From M3007 sp041392625 (GTDB lineage: Bacteria > Bacteroidota > Bacteroidia > Chitinophagales > Saprospiraceae), in the NCBI GenBank assembly GCA_041392625.1, contig JAWKLR010000002.1:186001-250000 (forward strand): 64,000 nt of DNA, given 5' to 3'. Positions 8,278 to 15,474 of this stretch are shown one piece after another (within the stretch, counting starts at the first letter, position 1; every line of letters begins with the position of its first letter). The notes below the pieces were generated by a model. It did no database searches and had not been told where the DNA came from. It was given only the letters and a program-made list of their open reading frames with translations. The translations under genes and the position numbers were made by a program.

Positions 8278-9635
8278 TACTTCTCTTTGGGTTTTGGAAT
8301 CAGATCAGCCACCGGAGCATCCGGTTTCAGGTAGGGCTGCAAATCCGTCCACGAAATGAGCAGATGTTGCTGGCCGTAAATGGGATGAAACAGGGTACTC
8401 ATTTTCAGTCCGTCGCGCCGAATGGTAAAGAGCGTATACCCTTTTTCATACAACCACTCCCGAAACTTGGGATCGTTGGCGAACTGCGGATTCTTTGGCG
8501 ACTCCTTGCGCATGTAGGAATTCATCCATTTATCGTAATCAAATGATTTCTGAAACAAGTCTTCCAGGCGAATCATTTGTCCGGTTTTCAGATTGACATT
8601 GAATGCCTGGCCTTTGGCCGGTCCACTCCAGGAGTCCGTGTAGTTGAGGTAGCCACTGAGCAGGTCTTCGCTCCAGCAGGATATTTCGGGCCACATGCTG
8701 GCACGCAACACATTGCGGTTGGCAGGTATGGGCGTGAGGCGTTTGCTGGCAATGGCCTCTTTGCAACGACCCTCCCACAATCGGGCAACTCCCGCGAGTT
8801 TTTCATTGGCGGAAGCATTGGCAGTCTGCGGATACAGAATGTCGTAACTGCTGAGAAAATCGGCTGCAGCAAGGCAACCGAGGGTGAGGCTTTCTTTTAA
8901 TTCCAGGCTGATTGACTGGATATCGCCATTGGAGCTGGTCCAGCTAGCTTTCACCGATTCGGATGCAAGTTGTCCTTCCACCCATTGTTTTATTTTGGCA
9001 TCATCCAATTCAGACTCCAGGGTAATTTTTCCGTCGGGCTTCAGGGTGCCGCGCAGATCGTAGGATCGGTTGTCGCCACCATACCACAGACTGGCAAGGG
9101 CAATATCGCCCTGAAGTTTTACCAGGACGAGTTCCACATCACCGTATTTGGATGTGCCACTGTATCGATGCATCCATTTCCCGTCACCGCAGAAAGTCTG
9201 GACTTTTATTCCGGCTTCAACCTCCTGCATTTCCACACCGCTACCGAGGCTGTTGTTGTGGTTGATCCAGTCGGCAGTAAGTTTTTTTCCTTCTATTTTT
9301 CCATGCAAATAACCCGATGGCTTGCCAAGTTCATCGAGTTCTTTCAGGTGGAGCACCGGACCGAGTAGAGTACCATCCAACTTGAGTTTGAGCCCGCTGT
9401 CGTAGTACTCCAACCAGCCCCGACAAAAATCACCGTCAAAGCCCAGGGCCATCCGCACACCATAGGTGTCGTCAAACCGGCCATCGTAATATTTAACCCA
9501 CTGAATTTTATCCGGGGCATCAAAAAGCGCTTTAACCTCGGCCTCCATTGGGTCGGGGTTTTGGGAAAATGCAGCATTGGGCCCGAACAAAAGCAGGACC
9601 AGCAAAGCAAACAGGAGTTTAGGACGTGGGGGCAT
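8277..9635 (-). CDS. Secreted DUF3298-like protein within MoxR operon
   Basis: A 452-residue exported protein with a signal peptide (MPPRPKLLFALLVLLLFG to AAFSQ). The N-terminal half has beta-rich repeats resembling lipocalin-like or MORN-like sandwiches (GWLEYYDSGLKLKLDG, GKIEGKKLTADW). The C-terminal 130 residues look like a DUF3298/RsiV-type domain: NLKTGQMIRLEDLF followed by a strand-rich stretch ending LLISWTDLQPYLK. In RsiV that domain binds lysozyme; no binding role is claimed here. It lies between MoxR and DUF58 on the same strand, with one-base overlap to the latter, so it is part of the operon although such a gene is not usual at this position. Function unknown. Confidence 0.7.
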   Translation of the reverse strand: MPPRPKLLFALLVLLLFGPNAAFSQNPDPMEAEVKALFDAPDKIQWVKYYDGRFDDTYGVRMALGFDGDFCRGWLEYYDSGLKLKLDGTLLGPVLHLKELDELGKPSGYLHGKIEGKKLTADWINHNNSLGSGVEMQEVEAGIKVQTFCGDGKWMHRYSGTSKYGDVELVLVKLQGDIALASLWYGGDNRSYDLRGTLKPDGKITLESELDDAKIKQWVEGQLASESVKASWTSSNGDIQSISLELKESLTLGCLAAADFLSSYDILYPQTANASANEKLAGVARLWEGRCKEAIASKRLTPIPANRNVLRASMWPEISCWSEDLLSGYLNYTDSWSGPAKGQAFNVNLKTGQMIRLEDLFQKSFDYDKWMNSYMRKESPKNPQFANDPKFREWLYEKGYTLFTIRRDGLKMSTLFHPIYGQQHLLISWTDLQPYLKPDAPVADLIPKPKEK

Positions 9636-9667
9636 ATTAGTTCGTTGAAAATTGGATTAATAGTAAT

Positions 9668-10693
9668 CTATGGAACGGGTACTTTATCCAGGATTTGTTC
9701 GATAATGTCTTCCTGGGTCAGGTCTTCGGCTTCGGCTTCGTAGGTCAGTCCAATGCGGTGGCGCAGGACATCCGGACAAATGGCACGCACGTCCTCGGGG
9801 ATAACGTATGCCCGGCGACGGATAAACGCAAGCGCGCGGGCTGCTTGTGCGAGGGCAATGCTGGCCCGCGGAGAAGCGCCGTAATTGATTAGCGGCTTGA
9901 GCGAATCCAGGGCGAAATCCTCCGGATTGCGGGTAGCAAAAACGATGTCCAGGATGTATTGTTCGATGCGTTCGTCCAGGTAAACCAGTTTCAGGGTTTC
10001 CCGGGCTTGTAGCAATTGCTTGCTGCTCACGACCTGTTTCACCTCCAGGGATTCACCATTGATGTTGCGACGGATGATGGCCCGTTCTTCTTCGCGCTTG
10101 GGGTAGCCAATTTTTACTTTCAACAGGAAGCGGTCCATCTGCGCTTCAGGCAGGGGATAGGTACCTTCCTGTTCGATGGGGTTTTGAGTTGCTAAAACAA
10201 GAAACGGTTCCTTTAGGGGAAATGTATCGGCACCGATGGTCACCTGGCGTTCCTGCATGGCTTCCAGCAAGGCACTTTGCACCTTGGCCGGAGCCCGGTT
10301 GATTTCATCTGCCAAAACAAAGTTGGCAAAAATGGGTCCTTTTTTTACGGCAAAACCGGCATCGGCAGGATTGTAAATCATGGTACCAATCACGTCGGCA
10401 GGAAGCAAATCCGGTGTAAACTGAATGCGGCTAAACTTCGCCCGAACGGCCTGCGACAGGGTTTTGATGGCCAGTGTTTTGGCCAGACCAGGCAAGCCTT
10501 CCAACAGGATATGGCCTTTGGTAAGCAGACCAATCAAGAGGCGTTCCAGCATATGCTCCTGTCCCACAATCACGCGCTGACTCTCCGCGAAGAGCAGGTC
10601 GATAAACTCGCTGTCGGCCTCTACTTGCTGTCCAACTGCTTCCATATTGGGAGGGAGTGCTGTACGGGTGTGTTGAATTTCCTCGGATTCCAT
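9668..10693 (-). CDS. MoxR-family AAA+ ATPase
   Basis: A 341-residue AAA+ ATPase of the MoxR group, chaperone-like ATPases acting with DUF58/vWA proteins. Walker A is GLPGLAKT at about residue 70, Walker B with the MoxR signature is VLADEINRAP, sensor 1 is LATQNPIEQEGTYPLPEAQ, and the arginine-rich lid follows (YGASPRASIALAQ). The ATG at 10693 is chosen; an in-frame TTG six codons upstream is possible but lies in a homopolymer. It is first in a four-gene minus-strand operon. Length and motif order are typical; nothing appears disrupted, in contrast to the second moxR copy at 41672. Confidence 0.93.
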   Translation of the reverse strand: MESEEIQHTRTALPPNMEAVGQQVEADSEFIDLLFAESQRVIVGQEHMLERLLIGLLTKGHILLEGLPGLAKTLAIKTLSQAVRAKFSRIQFTPDLLPADVIGTMIYNPADAGFAVKKGPIFANFVLADEINRAPAKVQSALLEAMQERQVTIGADTFPLKEPFLVLATQNPIEQEGTYPLPEAQMDRFLLKVKIGYPKREEERAIIRRNINGESLEVKQVVSSKQLLQARETLKLVYLDERIEQYILDIVFATRNPEDFALDSLKPLINYGASPRASIALAQAARALAFIRRRAYVIPEDVRAICPDVLRHRIGLTYEAEAEDLTQEDIIEQILDKVPVP

Positions 10694-10708
10694 GTATTTA
10701 TTTTTTTG

Positions 10709-10716
10709 CAAAAATA
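10709..10716 (-). promoter_or_regulatory. Candidate -7 box upstream of moxR operon
   Basis: On the minus strand this reads TATTTTTG, matching the Bacteroidota -7 consensus TAnnTTTG. It lies 16 bases before the chosen moxR ATG, implying a very short leader. No convincing -33 box is visible, so this is weak. Confidence 0.35.
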
Positions 10717-10897
10717 GCCAATCTGAACTGATTTGGGCTTTGTTTAATCTGGGATTCCCGGATTCATCCGGTTTCTTGCCAATGGTCGTGACGCCGACAG
10801 GAAGAACGGAATTTATCCAGCTATTGTTGTAATACCTAAACCTAGTACACCGCGAATTGTTAATTGTTCATTTTCATTTTGACAAAGCTACCTACTC

Positions 10898-11560
10898 ATG
10901 GAATATCTACCCGAATCCATTATTAAAGACTCCATTGATTATACCCAGTATCGGGAATTGACCCGCAGTTTGTTGGAACAAAATAAAACTACGGCAAGTT
11001 TGTCGCCCAACCCCGGCATTGCCGAAAGTCCAGCCCTGTTGGAATACACCGAATTGAATGAACAGCGAATGAGGCGGCTGGATAAAACATTCCGCCTCGA
11101 CCCGGAAGCAAATGCATTGCTTCAGCACATCAACCGCCCCTTGCTTTTTATCACCATCACAGAAAGTTGGTGTGGCGATGCTGCACAAATCATTCCTGCT
11201 CTCAACGCTTTAGCCGAAGCGAACCCACACACCGAAATGCGCTATGTGCTCCGCGATCAGCATCCGGAATTCATGGACGCTTTTCTCACCAATGGCGGCC
11301 GGTCCATCCCGATTGTAGTTGTTGCGGAAGCCGATACGCACCGCATCCTGGGCAGTTGGGGCCCTCGACCAAAAGCCGCTCAGCAATTGGTGATGGATTT
11401 CAAAAAAGAAATGGAAAATCTGGATCCGGAGGCACGAAAAGCAAAATATGAAGAGAGCAAAACCGTGGTGCACAGCTGGTATGCAAAAAACAAAACGGTG
11501 GATACTCAGCGGGAGTTTTTGCAGCAGGTGGCAGCGCATCTCGCTCTTGTTACCGTATAA
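10898..11560 (+). CDS. Thioredoxin-fold protein with WCGDA active-site motif
   Basis: A 220-residue cytosolic thioredoxin-like protein (Thioredoxin_9-type). The active-site region is ESWCGDAAQ at about residue 90, so the usual CxxC is reduced to one cysteine (Cys-Gly-Asp-Ala), followed by the fold's cis-Pro strand GGRSIPIVVV. The N-terminal 75 residues are helical, as in other members of this Bacteroidota family. The physiological partner is not known; with a single cysteine a classical dithiol reductase is unlikely. It is monocistronic, with a strong hairpin terminator directly after its stop. Confidence 0.83.
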   Translation: MEYLPESIIKDSIDYTQYRELTRSLLEQNKTTASLSPNPGIAESPALLEYTELNEQRMRRLDKTFRLDPEANALLQHINRPLLFITITESWCGDAAQIIPALNALAEANPHTEMRYVLRDQHPEFMDAFLTNGGRSIPIVVVAEADTHRILGSWGPRPKAAQQLVMDFKKEMENLDPEARKAKYEESKTVVHSWYAKNKTVDTQREFLQQVAAHLALVTV

Positions 11561-11568
11561 AAACAGAA

Positions 11569-11602
11569 CGCCCCGAGTCGTACCAGAGCACGATTCGGGG
11601 CG
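11569..11602. terminator. Hairpin terminator between thioredoxin-like gene and gyrB
   Basis: Twelve-base arms (CGCCCCGAGTCG / CGATTCGGGGCG, one G-T pair) around a 10-base loop, followed by TGTATTTT. It sits between two convergent genes and could serve both. Confidence 0.8.
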
Positions 11603-11630
11603 TGTATTTTAAAGCCCGTTTGACTGCCGA

Positions 11631-13607
11631 TTAGGCATCGATGCGGGCGTATTTTGCATTTGCTTCGATAAATGCGCGGCGCGGTGGCACTTCATCACCC
11701 ATGAGCATGGCAAACATCCGGTCGGCCTCAGCTGCATCGTCGATAGTTACCTGCTTAAGGATACGGTTTGCCGGGTCCATGGTCGTTTCCCAAAGTTGCT
11801 CTGCGTTCATTTCACCAAGACCTTTGTAGCGCTGAACCTTCACCGAATCATCTTCGGTTTTTCCACCGGTGAATTCTGCGGTTGCGGCTTTGCGATCTTC
11901 TTCGTTCCAGCAGTAGCGCATGTTTTTGCCTTTGCGTACCTGGTAGAGTGGTGGCTGGGCAATATAGATATGCCCGTTGTCCAACAATACACGCATGTAG
12001 CGGAAGAAGAAGGTAAGAATCAGGGTGGCAATGTGGCTGCCGTCAATATCGGCGTCACACATGATCACCACCTTGTGGTAGCGGAGTTTCTCCGTATTCA
12101 ATACACGGTGCCCCTCTTCGTTTTCCACAACGGAAACGCCCAGTGCGGTGAAGATGTTTTTGATTTCCTCGTTCTCGTAAATCTTGTGCTCCAGGGCTTT
12201 TTCCACGTTCAGAATTTTACCGCGAAGCGGCAAAATAGCCTGGGTGTGGCGGTCGCGGCCTTGTTTGGCAGTACCACCCGCAGAGTCACCCTCCACCAGG
12301 AATATCTCGGAAAGTTCCGGTTTGCGGCTGGCGCAATCTGCAAGTTTTCCGGGCAATCCGCTGCCGGTCAGGGCACCTTTGCGCTGTACCATTTCCCGTG
12401 CCTTTCGGGCGGCATTTCGGGCAGTAGCAGCCAGCACAACTTTATCAATAATCCGTTTGGCAGGATTGGGATTTTCTTCCAAAAAGACCTTCAGGGCTTC
12501 CCCTACACAGCGGCTCACGATACCGGTTACTTCGGAGTTACCGAGTTCGCCTTTGGTTTGTCCTTTAAACTGCGGCTCCGGCACTTTTACAGAAACAATG
12601 GCGGTTAGACCTTCCATAAAGTCGTCGCCGGAAATAGTGAAATTGAGTTTTTTGAAATACCCGTTGTCATCACCGTACTTCTTGAACTCCCGTGTCAATG
12701 CCCGGCGGAAACCACTTACGTGGGTACCTCCGTCGCGGGTACTGATGTTGTTCACAAACGACATGATGTTCTCGGAATAGGAGGTGTTGTACGACATAGC
12801 CACTTCCACTTCCACACCTTCTTCCCGGGCGGTGATGTGGATCGGCTTTTCGATCAACTTGGTCTTCGCTTCATCCAGCCAGAGCACAAATTCCTGCAAT
12901 CCGCCTTCAGAATAAAACCGTTCGGTTTTGAATTCACCGTCTTCCTTCTCACGCTCGTCAATGAGGAAAAGTTCCAGGCCCCGGTTGAGGTAAGACAATT
13001 CCCGAAGGCGGTGCGCCAGGGTATCAAATTTGTATTCGGAGGTTTCGAAAATCTCCGGGTCTGGCAGGAAGGTAACTACGGTACCTCGGATATCGGTTGG
13101 TCCGAGTTCCCGCACATCGTACTGAGGCTTACCCCGTTTGTATTCCTGCTCGTAATGTTTGCCTTCACGGTGTACCTCTGCATGCAGCGAGACGGAGAGT
13201 GCGTTCACACAGGAAACACCTACCCCGTGCAAACCACCGGATACTTTGTAGGTGTTTTTATCAAATTTACCACCGGCGTGCAGTACGGTCATTACCACCT
13301 CCAAGGCTGATTTTTTCAGCTTGGCGTGCATGTCCACCGGGATACCCCGGCCATTATCCTGTACCCGAATGCTGTTGTTCTCCAAAATCCGCACTTCAAT
13401 GCGCGAGCAATGTCCGGCCAGGTGTTCGTCAATCGAGTTGTCGACAACCTCCCAAACAAGGTGGTGAAGCCCCTTGATGTCGGTGCTTCCAATGTACATA
13501 CCGGGCCGTTTCCGAACCGCTTCCAAGCCCTCGAGGGCGGTAATACTACTGGCTCCGTAATCACTGTTTGAGGCCTGGTTTTCTAGCTTTTCCTGTTCTT
13601 CTTGCAT
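11631..13607 (-). CDS. gyrB: DNA gyrase subunit B
   Basis: The ATPase subunit of DNA gyrase, 658 residues, introducing negative supercoils with GyrA. The GHKL ATPase region shows LEAVRKRPGMYIG, EVVDNSIDEHLAG with the Mg-binding Asn, DNGRGIPVD and GGLHGVGVSCVNALS. The TOPRIM domain has EGDSAGG and DADIDGSH, and the C-terminal gyrase B domain contains IAQPPLYQ and RYKGLGEMN. The start at 13607 is preferred because a GAGGA ribosome-binding site lies 8 bases upstream and the protein then begins like other Bacteroidota GyrB; an ATG at 13631 and a TTG at 13655 are in frame. A TATCTTTG -7 box lies upstream. GyrB rather than ParE is favoured by motif spelling and length. Confidence 0.97.
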   Translation of the reverse strand: MQEEQEKLENQASNSDYGASSITALEGLEAVRKRPGMYIGSTDIKGLHHLVWEVVDNSIDEHLAGHCSRIEVRILENNSIRVQDNGRGIPVDMHAKLKKSALEVVMTVLHAGGKFDKNTYKVSGGLHGVGVSCVNALSVSLHAEVHREGKHYEQEYKRGKPQYDVRELGPTDIRGTVVTFLPDPEIFETSEYKFDTLAHRLRELSYLNRGLELFLIDEREKEDGEFKTERFYSEGGLQEFVLWLDEAKTKLIEKPIHITAREEGVEVEVAMSYNTSYSENIMSFVNNISTRDGGTHVSGFRRALTREFKKYGDDNGYFKKLNFTISGDDFMEGLTAIVSVKVPEPQFKGQTKGELGNSEVTGIVSRCVGEALKVFLEENPNPAKRIIDKVVLAATARNAARKAREMVQRKGALTGSGLPGKLADCASRKPELSEIFLVEGDSAGGTAKQGRDRHTQAILPLRGKILNVEKALEHKIYENEEIKNIFTALGVSVVENEEGHRVLNTEKLRYHKVVIMCDADIDGSHIATLILTFFFRYMRVLLDNGHIYIAQPPLYQVRKGKNMRYCWNEEDRKAATAEFTGGKTEDDSVKVQRYKGLGEMNAEQLWETTMDPANRILKQVTIDDAAEADRMFAMLMGDEVPPRRAFIEANAKYARIDA

Positions 13608-13668
13608 GGATTTTTTCCTCAACGCGCGCATGAGATCGCCGCGTTTTTTTGTCAAAAAAATAAGTATG

Positions 13669-13676
13669 CAAAGATA
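13669..13676 (-). promoter_or_regulatory. gyrB -7 promoter box
   Basis: On the minus strand the sequence is TATCTTTG, an exact TAnnTTTG box, 62 bases upstream of the preferred gyrB start. No clear -33 TTTG at the usual 19-21 base spacing was found. Confidence 0.55.
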
Positions 13677-13808
13677 CGTGTTTTTTCGCTAAAAACAGAA
13701 CAAAAAACGGATTGTTTCTTTTAGCAAAACATTATATAAATTGTTGATTATCAGATAGATATACAATGTATTCAAAATCCCGTTTTGTCCACCTTTTTCC
13801 ATTCCGGT

Positions 13809-13838
13809 TTTGCCCCCGAGCGAAAGCACTTATATTTG
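13809..13838 (+). promoter_or_regulatory. Promoter of pterin dehydratase-aminotransferase operon
   Basis: A TTTG element at 13809-13812 is followed after 18 bases by TATATTTG at 13831-13838. Together these match the Bacteroidota -33/-7 consensus. The start codon of the first gene is 36 bases downstream. Confidence 0.7.
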
Positions 13839-13873
13839 AAGTTTACGAACCATACCAAACCCGGAAGAAAAGC

Positions 13874-14122
13874 ATGAAGTGGACAGAAACAGAAAACAGC
13901 CTGCAAGCGAGCTTTGAGTTCAAAAACTTTGCTGAAGCCTTCGGTTTCATGGCCGAAGTTGCCCTGCACGCCGAACGCATGGACCACCACCCCGACTGGT
14001 CCAACTCCTGGAACAAAGTGCACATCCAACTCCGTACCCACAGCGCGGGAAACCGTGTTACTGAAAAAGACACCGAACTGGCAGCGTGCATTTCACACAT
14101 CTTCACTCGATACAAATCCTGA
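13874..14122 (+). CDS. 4a-hydroxytetrahydrobiopterin dehydratase
   Basis: An 82-residue pterin-4a-carbinolamine dehydratase (PCD/DCoH), which dehydrates the 4a-hydroxy pterin formed by aromatic amino acid hydroxylases so that the cofactor can be recycled. The family signature is clear: AEVALHAERMDHHPDWSN contains the catalytic His pair in HHPDW, followed by VHIQLRTHSAGNRVTEKD. The start at 13874 gives the normal family length; the open frame extends 36 codons upstream, but that part overlaps the promoter. It lies 6 bases before an aminotransferase gene, so the two form an operon. No aromatic hydroxylase is present in the window. Confidence 0.92.
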   Translation: MKWTETENSLQASFEFKNFAEAFGFMAEVALHAERMDHHPDWSNSWNKVHIQLRTHSAGNRVTEKDTELAACISHIFTRYKS

Positions 14123-14128
14123 TATCCC

Positions 14129-15271
14129 ATGCCCATCCAATCCAAATTGCCGCTGGTAGGCACCACCATATTTACCGTGATGAGTCAATTGGCTCAAACC
14201 CATGGAGCCATCAACCTCTCCCAGGGCTTTCCAAACTACCAGCCGGATAAAAAACTGCAAAAACTCGTGTACGAGCATATGAAAAAGGGAGCCAACCAAT
14301 ACGCTCCCATGCCCGGACTGCCCCTGCTGCGCGAGCGCATCGCCGATAAAATGAACCGACTTTACGGCGCACAGATTAATCCGGAAAGCGAAGTAACCGT
14401 CACCGCCGGGGGCACCCAGGCTATTTTCTGCGCCATCGCCGCATTCGTACACCCGGGAGATGAAGTCATTCTCATCGAGCCTTGTTACGACTCCTACCGA
14501 CCCTCCGTCGAAACCGTCGGCGGAAAACCGGTGATCTATCAAATGCAGGCGCCGGACTATGCCGTTGACTGGGACCAGATCGGTCGGATGATAAACCCGC
14601 GAACCCGAATGATCTGCATAAACACCCCCAATAACCCCACCGGAACCCTGCTCCGCGAATCAGACATGCTGGCCCTTTCCAAACTGCTTCGCAACACGGA
14701 CATCCTGGTGATGAGCGACGAGGTGTACGAACACCTGATCTACGATGGTGAGCCTCATGCCTCGGCCCTGCGTTATCCGGAGTTGTATGCCCGCAGCCTG
14801 TGTATTTATTCCTTCGGGAAAACCTACCACAATACCGGCTGGAAAACCGGCTATTGCATAGCACCACCCGAGCTTACCAAGGAGTTTCGCAAGGTCCACC
14901 AGTTCAATGTGTTCAGCTCCGTCCACCCGCTCCAGGCTGCATTTGCAGATTTTATGGAACATGAAGAAGCCTATTTATCGCTTCCAAATTTTTATCAGGA
15001 AAAACGGGACTTTTTCCAGGAAGCCATGTCGGCTACCCGCTTCAAGCCACTTAGCTGCAAAGGCACCTATTTTCAGCTGTACGATTACAGCGCAATCAGC
15101 GACGAAGGCGACCTCGATTTTTGCAAACGCCTCACCCGTGAATACGGCGTGGCCGCAATCCCGGTCTCCTCATTCTACTCCAACAAAAAAGACGAGCAGG
15201 TCATTCGTTTCTGCTTCGCAAAAACCAATGACCTGCTCGAACAAGCCGCCCAAAAATTGCAAGCTGTGTAG
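14129..15271 (+). CDS. PLP-dependent aminotransferase (methionine aminotransferase/YbdL type)
   Basis: A 380-residue fold-type I aminotransferase. Visible landmarks are INLSQGFPNYQPD near the N-terminus, GGTQAIF for phosphate contact, CINTPNNPTG, the Asp-Tyr pair in MSDEVYEHLIYDG and the PLP lysine in SFGKTYHNTGWK at about residue 235, then GTYFQLYDY and the substrate-binding Arg in VIRFCFAK. The set resembles YbdL/kynurenine aminotransferase-like enzymes, which prefer methionine and aromatic residues. Pairing with pterin dehydratase suggests aromatic amino-acid metabolism, but substrate choice is inference. A module-A repeat follows the stop by 9 bases. Confidence 0.9.
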   Translation: MPIQSKLPLVGTTIFTVMSQLAQTHGAINLSQGFPNYQPDKKLQKLVYEHMKKGANQYAPMPGLPLLRERIADKMNRLYGAQINPESEVTVTAGGTQAIFCAIAAFVHPGDEVILIEPCYDSYRPSVETVGGKPVIYQMQAPDYAVDWDQIGRMINPRTRMICINTPNNPTGTLLRESDMLALSKLLRNTDILVMSDEVYEHLIYDGEPHASALRYPELYARSLCIYSFGKTYHNTGWKTGYCIAPPELTKEFRKVHQFNVFSSVHPLQAAFADFMEHEEAYLSLPNFYQEKRDFFQEAMSATRFKPLSCKGTYFQLYDYSAISDEGDLDFCKRLTREYGVAAIPVSSFYSNKKDEQVIRFCFAKTNDLLEQAAQKLQAV

Positions 15272-15279
15272 GTATGGTT

Positions 15280-15321
15280 GATGATTTGATGATACGCCCT
15301 TCGGGCTAGATGATTTGATGA
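15280..15321. repeat. Intergenic repeat module A, copy 1
   Basis: A short palindromic unit: GATGATTTGATGATACG, then CCCTTCGGG as hairpin core, then TAGATGATTTGATGA. The same unit recurs at about 15413, 21487, 22958, 25260, 25438 and 35117. It lies between convergent genes. Confidence 0.75.
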
Positions 15322-15391
15322 GTTTGTTTATTAAAAACAAGCCCGTCGTTTTCCAATCAAAAATCTAATCGGCAATCGCAAATTATTTTAT

Positions 15392-15460
15392 TCGGCCCTG
15401 CGGGCCGATAAAGATCATCAGATCATCCAAGCCCCGACAGGGGCGCATCATCAAATCAAC
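15392..15460. repeat. Hairpin plus degenerate module A, copy 2
   Basis: A CGGCCCTGCGGGCCG palindrome at 15393-15407 is followed by a degenerate, inverted module A (GATCATCAGATCATCC, then GCCCCGACAGGGGC, then GCATCATCAAATCAAC). Confidence 0.6.
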
Positions 15461-15474
15461 AATTTTAGGCAAGC

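Noticed and set aside
11796..13310. Long plus-strand frames opposite gyrB (11796-12608, 12184-12780, 12720-13310)
   Set aside because: They are antisense shadows of the conserved gyrB coding sequence with no domain or signal of their own.
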